Assembly: GCA_023954635.1 (NCBI GenBank)
Contig: JAGSHI010000021.1
Coordinates: forward strand, 1 to 38,423
DNA length: 38,423 bases
Direction of reading: 5' to 3'
Origin: Bacteriovoracaceae bacterium
GTDB lineage: Bacteria > Bdellovibrionota > Bacteriovoracia > Bacteriovoracales > Bacteriovoracaceae
Part shown: positions 1-7,266 of the stretch, in pieces
Layout of the letters: the number at the start of each line of letters is the position of its first letter
Numbering within the stretch: position 1 is the stretch's first letter
The notes under the pieces: model-generated
Told to the model about the DNA's origin: nothing
Databases searched by the model: none
What the model saw: the letters and a program-made list of their open reading frames with translations, nothing else
Translations under genes and position numbers: made by a program

Positions 1-693
1 AAAGAAAAACTTGATACTACAGTACAGCCCCCGAAGCCTTTTAAGGTTGACTCCCAAATTGCCTTTGGTCTCGACTTTATTGAAGAATCAATTTCTTCTA
101 AAGATATCATTGAAGTTCAAAACAACATGAGCCTCACAGGTCTTTACTTGGATGCTGCTTTGAGGTTTCAAGAACATCCTACTGACAGATTACATGTCGG
201 CTTTCGCATGACTCGATTTTCATCTGAAAATGAATATGGATTAACCCCTCCAAGGGCGTTGCACTTACTTTATAAACTTGGTTTTAGCGCCGTTCCGATT
301 CATATCCATGGGGGGTTTGAGTATGAAACCCAACCTTTTGCTCAACTAGGAAACGCAGGGGAAGGGATTAGGGCCTGGGAGCAGAGTTTTCTTTGGTTTA
401 AAGGTGGCATTTCTGTAAATTTTAGAAGTATCTTTAATATGAAAAGTACTTTTGGAGGTTATTTATTTAAACCATATATTGCGACTTCTAACTTTGCGAC
501 AGGTGACGGGGTCGAGAGGGGGACTGGAACAGTCGCCTTAACAGGTTCTAAATTTGAGTTCTTTTTCTTACAGCAGATTTGGCAAAGTTATCATTTAAAA
601 TTCACGTATTATCAGTCAGATATAACTGCAATTGGTTCAAGTAACCTCATTAATAACCAATCAACGACCTTGGTTTCTCTAATATACAAATAA
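1..693 (+). CDS. Probable outer-membrane beta-barrel protein, 5' end missing
   Basis: The reading frame is open from the first base of the window and ends at TAA 691-693, so the N-terminus lies upstream; an internal ATG at 127 is not a likely start because the frame continues in front of it with similar protein character. About 230 residues are visible. They show short alternating polar/hydrophobic stretches rich in Gly, Phe and Tyr, and the chain ends in a hydrophobic strand with a terminal Tyr-Lys, which resembles an outer-membrane barrel. There are no transmembrane helices and no recognisable enzyme motif. It is followed by a 97-base gap with a small hairpin before the next gene. No specific family recognised; the barrel call is an inference from residue pattern. 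Confidence 0.6.
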   Translation, partial: KEKLDTTVQPPKPFKVDSQIAFGLDFIEESISSKDIIEVQNNMSLTGLYLDAALRFQEHPTDRLHVGFRMTRFSSENEYGLTPPRALHLLYKLGFSAVPIHIHGGFEYETQPFAQLGNAGEGIRAWEQSFLWFKGGISVNFRSIFNMKSTFGGYLFKPYIATSNFATGDGVERGTGTVALTGSKFEFFFLQQIWQSYHLKFTYYQSDITAIGSSNLINNQSTTLVSLIYK

Positions 694-748
694 GGTCAAA
701 AATTGCCCCCTCCGTTTGATTCCCAAAACATGACACAATTAGCATAGG

Positions 749-763
749 GTCGGATAGTCCGAC
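749..763 (+). terminator. Short GC-rich hairpin downstream of the barrel gene
   Basis: A 6-bp perfect stem (GTCGGA / TCCGAC) with a 3-base loop, followed by TTCATTT. The T-run is weak, so it may be a poor intrinsic terminator or simply a hairpin in the leader of the next gene. Confidence 0.3.
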
Positions 764-802
764 TTCATTTGTGATGTTTTATATATAGAGATGGAATTTT
801 TC

Positions 803-1507
803 ATGAGAAAGAAAAAAAACGAAGAAGTTGAAAAACAAGACACAAAATCGAGACTCTTATCGAAATTTGAATCGATGGAAGAGGAGTCAAGTCGAACTCC
901 AGTCATTGCCGCTCAAACTCAAACAGACACTGCCACAATGTTAAGTTCAGAAACAGGGACTAGGTATTTAGAGCAGAAGATGACAGAAGAAATTGTGCTT
1001 TGGAAAAAAGTTTATACAAAGCATATCGCCGAAGAGAAGAACTTCTCAAGATATACTCAGAGGATCGAGGGACTATTTGTCCAAATTAATCCTGATGCTA
1101 GTTTAAATATAGAGTTTACCAATCCTCAATCAATACATACTTATGAAGAGATTGAAGAAAAAATTCTAAACAGCTTTAGAAAAGATTTATTTCCTTTTCT
1201 TGTCGCAGGATCTTACGACACACACCTTGAGATTGAATCAAATGAAAATGGAACCGACGTTTATATATCTAGATTAGTTGAAGACAACCTTATGGAAGGT
1301 CGAGATGAACTGATTCAAACGTTACAAGATGTTAAGGGTCTGCGAGGATCATCTTATGGAATCTATGAGAAATTCACAGAGACAAGAGATGGAAGAGATC
1401 TAGTCTTAATAGGCGTAAAAATTAAGGATACTAATAAAGTTAAAACTAAAACTAAAAATAATAGAAAAGTAGGAATTAGAACTCCTAGAAAAGAAATTAC
1501 TGTTTGA
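803..1507 (+). CDS. Unknown cytoplasmic protein, first gene of the FliF/FliG-like cluster
   Basis: About 234 residues, very charged, with no signal peptide or membrane segment. The first ~65 residues are Lys/Glu/Thr-rich and probably disordered; residues ~65-210 look like a mixed alpha/beta domain; the tail is basic (KVKTKTK and similar). I chose ATG 803 over ATG 791 because 803 has a GGA 7 bases upstream while 791 has an AGAG directly abutting it with no spacer. Twenty-two bases separate it from the next gene, so co-transcription with the membrane protein is likely. No family recognised. It contains a short T-A-T-M-L motif that recurs in the acidic protein at 19805-22129. Context suggests a cytoplasmic partner of the neighbouring envelope proteins. 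Confidence 0.7.
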   Translation: MRKKKNEEVEKQDTKSRLLSKFESMEEESSRTPVIAAQTQTDTATMLSSETGTRYLEQKMTEEIVLWKKVYTKHIAEEKNFSRYTQRIEGLFVQINPDASLNIEFTNPQSIHTYEEIEEKILNSFRKDLFPFLVAGSYDTHLEIESNENGTDVYISRLVEDNLMEGRDELIQTLQDVKGLRGSSYGIYEKFTETRDGRDLVLIGVKIKDTNKVKTKTKNNRKVGIRTPRKEITV

Positions 1508-1529
1508 CATCTAAAGAGGATGAACTGAA

Positions 1530-3341
1530 ATGTTTACGACAAACGAAATGAAAACAAAACTATCGAACTTTGCCATCTATGCATTAATCGGAGTGGTCGT
1601 CACCTATATGGGAAGCCGAGTACTGGATTACTTTAAAATGTCTGATGGGATTGAAGTCTCTCAAAATAAAATTGAGGCCCTCGGGAAACTCTCTGGAGAT
1701 CTTTCGACAATCAAATCTAAAAAAGAGCTTATTGGAAAGATTGGTCAACAAGACTTCTCATTAGTAGATAAAAAGCTTTTTAAAGCTGCAGGAATAAAGA
1801 ACATTGATCATATCTCGAAAGTTCTAGAGCTTGAGGCAAGAAAGAGAAGACCAAAGGCAGCTGGTAAAAAGATCAACTCAACTATTACTTCAATTAAGAC
1901 ATTGAATAACAATATTGCTTTTGAACTACGACAGAAAAGATATTCTAGTAGAACAGAGTTTAATCAGATTAGAAAAAGATTTGAAAAGACTATGTGGAAA
2001 AGTTCCAAGGTTCTAGATAAGTGGAGAACTTCTCTTGCTACTTACAAAAAGTTCACAGACAGAATTAAAAATACAAAGATGGCCGCTGATGTAAAGAACA
2101 AGCTACTATTTAGACTAGGTCGAGTGATGGATAAGCATCAAGAGTCTATTAAGTATTTAAGTTTTGAATCAAATGCGAAAACTGCAGAGATTGCAGTAAT
2201 GAGAAGAATAGAAGAATTAAAAGACAATGTTCCTGAGTATATTATTACAGCGAATGCAGAAAAAAATAATGCTTATAGAAGTTTTTATAGAACTATTCTT
2301 GGGGACTTCGTAAAATTATCATTAGCTGGTATCGCACTTCTGGCGTTAGTCATTATCAGATTTAAGAAAACTAGTGAATCAGCAATCAAAGGTCTGAAAA
2401 CTAAAAATAAAAGAAGAAGAAGAGAAGTTCAAGCGGCCAAGGATCAACTTGGACTACTTGAAAGACAATCTTTTATTCCTACTGCAATTCTGGATGGAAA
2501 CGAAGATATTCAATGGGCGAGTGATAGCTTTAGAGAAACTCTAGGTTTTAATAAGCAAGGAGCTTTGCCTAATTGGAGAAGAATATTTGAAAGAGATGTT
2601 TTTGATCACTCTGATGCTACTGGAGTCAAAGGTGCAGTTAAGTTACGTAATGATCTTCAAGCTGACTACATTATGAGATCAAAAATGGAAAGAATCGATG
2701 GAGCTGATAGGAGAATTATCCAGATTTGGCCTGTTGAAGAATATTATAAAGAACTAGCTGGAGAGAATCCACTTATTACAATTCCTAGAGAATCAATCAA
2801 GGAGAGTTATACTGAGATTGGTAATCTTACAGAAGATCTTCTCGCAAAAATGGGAGTCTTCTTTCAAAGTATGAGAGTTAATGTTGACCTTGGAACTAGG
2901 TTACCAACTCTGACGACTGCAAACGAAGAGGCCATGACTCTTGGACTTGCAAATGTCTTAAAAGGTCTTGTCTTTTATCTTTCTCATACAAAGCAGGGAA
3001 GTGGAGTCAATCTAACTTTCACTAAAGCAAACGGTCGAGTTAATTTTAAAATTGAAGCCACAGATGCCAGGATTGACCTTGCGGAAATCGACAAAGAACT
3101 AAACTTCAAGAACAAAAACTATCACTCTCTTGGTTACTACCTTTCAGAATGTGAAAGAGTTCTGGAGGCCTATGGAGCAAATGTAGGAATACGAAATTTC
3201 CTCGCTGCCGATAGAAGTACTTCTGTTGCAGTGATTGAAATTGGAATACAAGAAAAAATTGAAGTCAAAGCAGACAGAGAATATAGAAATATCAGATTTG
3301 ATAAGCAACTCTACGTAACTGATGTAAAAGGTATAAACTGA
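1530..3341 (+). CDS. Membrane protein with PAS-like and degenerate histidine-kinase ATPase-like domains
   Basis: A 603-residue protein with sensor-kinase layout: TM1 at ~12-30, a ~225-residue basic helical periplasmic region, TM2 at ~260-280, a basic coiled stretch, a PAS-like domain at ~309-390, then a region at ~454-575 resembling the HATPase_c fold. A G2-box-like segment (SLGYYLSECERVLEAYGA) is visible. There is no phospho-accepting His in the helical region before it. The N-box asparagines are replaced (VLKGLVFYLS where VLxNLxxNA is expected), and the DxGxG motif is absent. ATP binding and autophosphorylation are therefore doubtful; a scaffold or signal-receiving role is more likely. Shine-Dalgarno AGAGGATG precedes ATG 1530. 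It abuts the next gene with no gap (TGA 3339-3341, ATG 3342), so the two are translationally coupled. The fold assignment is by eye. Confidence 0.75.
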   Translation: MFTTNEMKTKLSNFAIYALIGVVVTYMGSRVLDYFKMSDGIEVSQNKIEALGKLSGDLSTIKSKKELIGKIGQQDFSLVDKKLFKAAGIKNIDHISKVLELEARKRRPKAAGKKINSTITSIKTLNNNIAFELRQKRYSSRTEFNQIRKRFEKTMWKSSKVLDKWRTSLATYKKFTDRIKNTKMAADVKNKLLFRLGRVMDKHQESIKYLSFESNAKTAEIAVMRRIEELKDNVPEYIITANAEKNNAYRSFYRTILGDFVKLSLAGIALLALVIIRFKKTSESAIKGLKTKNKRRRREVQAAKDQLGLLERQSFIPTAILDGNEDIQWASDSFRETLGFNKQGALPNWRRIFERDVFDHSDATGVKGAVKLRNDLQADYIMRSKMERIDGADRRIIQIWPVEEYYKELAGENPLITIPRESIKESYTEIGNLTEDLLAKMGVFFQSMRVNVDLGTRLPTLTTANEEAMTLGLANVLKGLVFYLSHTKQGSGVNLTFTKANGRVNFKIEATDARIDLAEIDKELNFKNKNYHSLGYYLSECERVLEAYGANVGIRNFLAADRSTSVAVIEIGIQEKIEVKADREYRNIRFDKQLYVTDVKGIN

Positions 3342-3971
3342 ATGAAGGCCAAGTCGGCTTTAATCGTTATTGTTTTCCTGCTTGCCCTAACCAAGGTTAG
3401 GGCCAATGACTTTCACCCAATTCTCAATACCAGTATGGGCATGGTCAATATCTCACTTACAGAAAATACCTCAACTCTAACAGCAACAGATGAGTCTGTT
3501 ACTGTTGAAGAAGATGCAGCCGCTGCGACTGCAGCCAGTGTCATTAGCTTTGAAGTTAATTATGAATTCAAAAATTATGCAGATAAAAGTTATTTTGCAA
3601 AAGCTGTTGTTCCTCTTATGACTGCCGATGGCTCAGGTGTCTTTATGGGAAGTATCGGAGCCAACTTCTATATTGGAAGTCTCTCCTCAATCTTTTCTTT
3701 CAAAGATAAAGGAACACAAATTTATATGATTCCAAAAACGAGGTATTACTGGGGAGCTTCCACCGGTGTGGGATATGTCGTCTATAATACTATTTCGGCC
3801 AAGAAATCTGATATCTTTTTTGATCTTGGCATCCATGGTGGAATGGTTTACAACTTTAGTCGGAAGTGGGGAATGCGTGGAGAACTTGGTGCCGGAAGAG
3901 GTACTGGTATCGCAACTTCTTCATTTGGAATCAAAATATTCCTTGGAACTTCCTATTACATAGGTCTTTAA
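3342..3971 (+). CDS. Exported outer-membrane barrel-like protein
   Basis: A 209-residue protein with a clear signal peptide (residues 1-21, cut after VRA). It is followed by a Thr/Glu/Ala-rich segment (~30-65), then alternating strands with Gly and aromatic residues up to a C-terminal SYYIGL, typical of small outer-membrane beta barrels. It starts on the base after the stop of the degenerate kinase gene and has no good Shine-Dalgarno of its own, so its translation probably depends on that gene. This ties it to the inner-membrane protein functionally. No named family recognised. A 122-base gap follows with no clear terminator. Confidence 0.65.
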   Translation: MKAKSALIVIVFLLALTKVRANDFHPILNTSMGMVNISLTENTSTLTATDESVTVEEDAAAATAASVISFEVNYEFKNYADKSYFAKAVVPLMTADGSGVFMGSIGANFYIGSLSSIFSFKDKGTQIYMIPKTRYYWGASTGVGYVVYNTISAKKSDIFFDLGIHGGMVYNFSRKWGMRGELGAGRGTGIATSSFGIKIFLGTSYYIGL

Positions 3972-4093
3972 TACCGAACTCTTTTTCTTTTCTTTCTGAT
4001 CCCGGCAATTCTTTCCCAAGTGTCTAAAAGTTAAACATTTTCATTTCGTTTTAAATTTATGTGTCGAAAAGATAGATAGATAGGAGAATAAAG

Positions 4094-4705
4094 ATGAAAG
4101 GACTATTTTTCACACTATTAGTAATTGGACTTTTTAACAATGTAGTTATGTCTGAAGAGATTGCGATAACAAGTAATCCTGAAGAGGTAGATATCTTTGT
4201 GAAAAATGCTCAAACAGGACAAGAGTTAAAGATTGGGAAAACGCCTTATAAAGGTGATGTCGATGCTCTTACGGCGAATGTTGCTAATGGTTCGGTTTTT
4301 ATGATTGAACTAAGAAAGGTAGGTTTCGAGTCCTATCGAATACTTTTCACAAAGGCCGGAAAAAGTGACATTGCTGTTAATGTGAATATGGAAGTAGCAA
4401 AAGATATGTCAATGACTCAAGACTTTGACCTTTTAACGGGAGACCTCTTTGACGTTCAAAGAATGGTTAGAACTAAAGATTACCAATCAGCATTAAAGAA
4501 ATTAGAAATGTTGGAAAAAAAGTTTCCTCATTTTAGCGTTGTATATGAAATGCGAGCATCTGTTTTTTATTTAATGAAAGAGTTTAAGAGATCTCTAACA
4601 TTTTATAGAAAAGCTTTTGCTACTAACCCTAAAAACAGAGATGCATACAGGATGAAGATGTATCTCGAAAAGAAGTTTAAAGTGGCTTCTAATGTACCTC
4701 GGTAA
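4094..4705 (+). CDS. Exported PEGA-domain and TPR protein
   Basis: 203 residues. A signal peptide covers ~1-20 (no lipobox Cys). Residues ~21-95 match the PEGA pattern: a beta-rich segment with SNPEEVDIFV, then a G-K-TPY turn, then strands of the 'GFESYRI' type. Residues ~120-190 form at least two TPR-like helical pairs (YQSALKKLEMLEKKFPHF; FKRSLTFYRKAFATNPKN). PEGA domains are commonly periplasmic or surface modules and TPRs bind proteins, so a periplasmic connector or assembly factor is plausible. Shine-Dalgarno AGGAG sits 7-8 bases before ATG 4094. The gene ends 14 bases before the FliF/FliG-like gene, which points to one transcript and a shared complex. Confidence 0.72.
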   Translation: MKGLFFTLLVIGLFNNVVMSEEIAITSNPEEVDIFVKNAQTGQELKIGKTPYKGDVDALTANVANGSVFMIELRKVGFESYRILFTKAGKSDIAVNVNMEVAKDMSMTQDFDLLTGDLFDVQRMVRTKDYQSALKKLEMLEKKFPHFSVVYEMRASVFYLMKEFKRSLTFYRKAFATNPKNRDAYRMKMYLEKKFKVASNVPR

Positions 4706-4719
4706 CCTAGGATAGGATT

Positions 4720-6972
4720 ATGTTGAAGGAAAAGATGAGAAAAATTCTTGTAACCTTTACTTTGTTGTTCATGATGGGACAACAGATTACACCTCTTTAT
4801 TCTCAAGATTTTGGAGCAACGTTTCTCCCATCGATTGAGTGGCAAAAGCAGGAGTTAGAAGAAAATATCAATAAAAAATTGATAAACTCACTAAAACCAA
4901 TCATTAAATCAAATGAATACTTAATTGATATTCAAATTGAAGCTAAAGTTCCTGAGAAACCAGAGTTCAATAAAACTGATGAAGAGGCAGCTCTTGATGC
5001 AGCTGTTGCAGAATCGGATGCTAAGAAGAAAAAAGAAGAAGAAGGGAAAACAGAAGAAGAAAAAGTTGCTGAAGCAAATAAAGCAGAAGAGGAAAAGAAA
5101 AAGAAAGAGAACAAGAATAAAGTTAGAATTTCAGATGTAGATCCAAAAGATATCCCAGAGGATGCAGTTCTTTTCTCTAAACTAGGGTTAGAGGCTCCTC
5201 TTATTGATGACTTTAATGATTTTCAACCAGATGGGAAAATCATTCTTTCAATGAAGCAAGAAGATCCTGAAAAAGATAACTTGATTGAGAAGCAAAAAGA
5301 GAAAATTGAGAAAGCTCAAGCCAAGTTGGATGAGTCAAAAACAAAAGAAGATAGTTTAAGAAAGAAGTTACAAGCTCTCAAAACAAAACCAAAGCCTTCA
5401 GCTGTTGAACAACTTTGGAAGTACAATGAAAGTGTTGATATCTTCAAGAACTTAAAGTCTGTAAAAGTAAAAGTTCAATTAAATGAAGAGTTGGCTCAAG
5501 ATACTAGAGACACGATCTCAACTGTACTTAATAGTATTAATTTCAATCTAGGAAAAGTTAAACCTCAGATTGCAATTGAATACGTTAATATGAAAGAGAA
5601 GTTTAAGAAAGATATCCTTCCAAGTAAGCTTAAGGACATCATTGATTATGCGAGCAAGTTCTCAGTTGCTCTTGGACTTCTACTATCAGCATTGTTAATG
5701 GGACTTGTCGCTTTCGTTATCTTTAGAATGTATAAGAAAATGAAAGAAAATGAGCAAGCTCAAGCAGCAGCAGGAGCTGGTGGTGCCGGAGCGGGTGGTG
5801 ACAGTGGTTCTGACGATGACGATGAAGACGAAGATGATATGGGTGGTGCCTTCTCCATGGGTGGAGAAGATATGGCCGGTGGTCTCAACGGAATCGAAAG
5901 GTTTAGAACTTTCTTAAGTAAAAATGAAGTTGATGCTTCTATGCTTATTAAGAAGTGGATTAAATCTGCAGAGAAAGAAGAACAAAATGCACTTCGAGCG
6001 GTGGTTCAACAATTAGATAATAGTGAACTCGTAAAAATATTTGATAAGTTAACTCCTGATGAAAGAGCAGAGTGGAAAAAATATCTCAATAAATCAGTAG
6101 ATGGAGATGGCTTGATAAGAGCGAATGTCTTTATCTCAACTCAAATTGTTGAAGAAATTATTGTTCCAGCAGCGATTACAGATCCTGAGACTCAAGACCT
6201 TCTCTTGAAGATTAAGCCAGAACAAGCTGCAAAGTTTGTTCAAGAGAACCCGGATCTTGGTAAAATTTTAATGAACGTTATGAATACAAAATTTGTTTCA
6301 AAGATTATTGATAATCTAGACAATAGTTATATTGATAATGTTATTGATTCATCAATTGAATTTGATAATTCTGAAATTGAATCAAATCTTGATAGCTTTA
6401 AGAGCAAACTTGGTGAGTATCAGGATGAGAAGAAAAGAATTCCATTCCTTGAAAGAGTGGCAGAGCTTATCCCAATTGCTTCACCTTCTAGAGAGACTTC
6501 TCTCTTCAAGGCCCTGGCAAAATCTGGAGATGAAGATGGAATGTATAATCTTGCGAGCCAATACTTTCCAGCGGTACTTGTACCAGAACTGCCAATTAAC
6601 TTCTTGAAGACAATACTTCAGAAGTATTCAATGGGACCAAAGATAGAGATGTTACTTTCTATCGATGAATCTCTAAAAGATCACTTCGTTGGAATTTTTG
6701 CTCCAGAAGGGTCTAAAGCAAATGATATGCTTCAACTTGAATTTGAAAAAGCTGAGAACGACATTTCAGTTCAAAGAAGAGTTCGAGAAAATGGAGAAGA
6801 TATCTGGAAAGAGTTTGTAGACTTCTCGAGAAAAGAAATCAAAAACGATAAAACTGTTGCTGGTGATATCGACTCTATGGTTTCTGAATGGGTAGGGAAG
6901 GTTTGCAAGGGGCAATCTCCTGAACAAGCGGCTCAATCACTTGAGGCCTCTGGAGAGAAAGTCGCAGCCTAA
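4720..6972 (+). CDS. Membrane protein with FliF-like periplasmic part and FliG-like cytoplasmic part
   Basis: 750 residues. A signal-like hydrophobic segment covers ~8-28. Residues ~40-70 (NINKKLINSLKPIIKS onward) resemble the FliF periplasmic segment that begins 'le.ri..lLepivG'. Next come a long Lys/Glu coiled stretch (~85-230), a second strand/helix element at ~243-290, a transmembrane helix at ~313-336, an Ala/Gly/Asp-rich linker (~345-388), and from ~389 to the end an all-helical region with FliG/MgtE-N-like repeats such as VVQQLDNSELVKIFDKLTPD and LLLKIKPEQAAKFVQENPDL. The canonical FliF N-terminal ring-building domains and an EHPQR-type FliG motif are not visible. ATG 4720 has AGGA 7 bases upstream; ATG 4735 is an alternative that also keeps the signal segment. 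It is the last gene of the cluster, followed by a strong terminator. No other flagellar ring gene is nearby. Homology is judged by pattern only. Confidence 0.7.
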   Translation: MLKEKMRKILVTFTLLFMMGQQITPLYSQDFGATFLPSIEWQKQELEENINKKLINSLKPIIKSNEYLIDIQIEAKVPEKPEFNKTDEEAALDAAVAESDAKKKKEEEGKTEEEKVAEANKAEEEKKKKENKNKVRISDVDPKDIPEDAVLFSKLGLEAPLIDDFNDFQPDGKIILSMKQEDPEKDNLIEKQKEKIEKAQAKLDESKTKEDSLRKKLQALKTKPKPSAVEQLWKYNESVDIFKNLKSVKVKVQLNEELAQDTRDTISTVLNSINFNLGKVKPQIAIEYVNMKEKFKKDILPSKLKDIIDYASKFSVALGLLLSALLMGLVAFVIFRMYKKMKENEQAQAAAGAGGAGAGGDSGSDDDDEDEDDMGGAFSMGGEDMAGGLNGIERFRTFLSKNEVDASMLIKKWIKSAEKEEQNALRAVVQQLDNSELVKIFDKLTPDERAEWKKYLNKSVDGDGLIRANVFISTQIVEEIIVPAAITDPETQDLLLKIKPEQAAKFVQENPDLGKILMNVMNTKFVSKIIDNLDNSYIDNVIDSSIEFDNSEIESNLDSFKSKLGEYQDEKKRIPFLERVAELIPIASPSRETSLFKALAKSGDEDGMYNLASQYFPAVLVPELPINFLKTILQKYSMGPKIEMLLSIDESLKDHFVGIFAPEGSKANDMLQLEFEKAENDISVQRRVRENGEDIWKEFVDFSRKEIKNDKTVAGDIDSMVSEWVGKVCKGQSPEQAAQSLEASGEKVAA

Positions 6973-7000
6973 TTAATCAATTTATAGATGTAATGACGAG

Positions 7001-7026
7001 GGCCGGATAATATCCGGCCTTTTTTT
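7001..7026 (+). terminator. Strong intrinsic terminator after the FliF/FliG-like gene
   Basis: GGCCGGATA at 7001-7009 and TATCCGGCC at 7011-7019 form a GC-rich stem, followed by seven T from 7020. It ends the cluster that runs from 803. Confidence 0.9.
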
Positions 7027-7170
7027 ATTAATTAGCGTTATTTCAATTAGCTAGATGCTTTCCCTGCCTCAAATTTCTGTCTCTTTGATAACTTTTTTTT
7101 TATAAGGAGTACGACTCAAAAACGCAGAAGTGTTTGATTTTATGGGCTTTTTCTATGAAAAAAGGGCAAG

Positions 7171-7201
7171 TTGAATCTGAAAGGCTCCCGAGTGTTAAAA
7201 T
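7171..7201 (+). promoter_or_regulatory. Possible sigma70-type promoter of the Cys-rich lipoprotein gene
   Basis: TTGAAT (7171-7176) and TAAAAT (7196-7201) are 19 bases apart, slightly long. It would give a leader of about 60 bases. That leader can form nested weak hairpins (GGAAA/TTTCC at 7221-7238 inside CGATTT/AAATCG at 7212-7252). The rest of the 6973-7266 gap holds only the terminator at 7001-7026 and nothing else recognisable. Confidence 0.25.
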
Positions 7202-7266
7202 TTAAGCATCTCGATTTCAAGGAAAGTTTAGAATTTCCGATAAGTTAAATCGGTGGATAGTAAATT

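Noticed and set aside
4071-4083. GATA tandem repeat as a phase-variation switch
   Set aside because: Only about three copies just upstream of a ribosome site; too short to expect slippage.
4603-4845. Minus-strand frame over the PEGA/TPR gene end
   Set aside because: Overlaps two supported plus-strand genes and has no ribosome site or family.
4932-5114. Minus-strand Ser/Phe-rich frame
   Set aside because: Mirror of the Lys/Glu-rich coil of the FliF/FliG-like gene.
7080-7200. Cyclic di-GMP (GEMM) riboswitch in the leader of the lipoprotein gene
   Set aside because: An AAGGGCAA-like stretch is present but the other conserved GEMM parts are missing.
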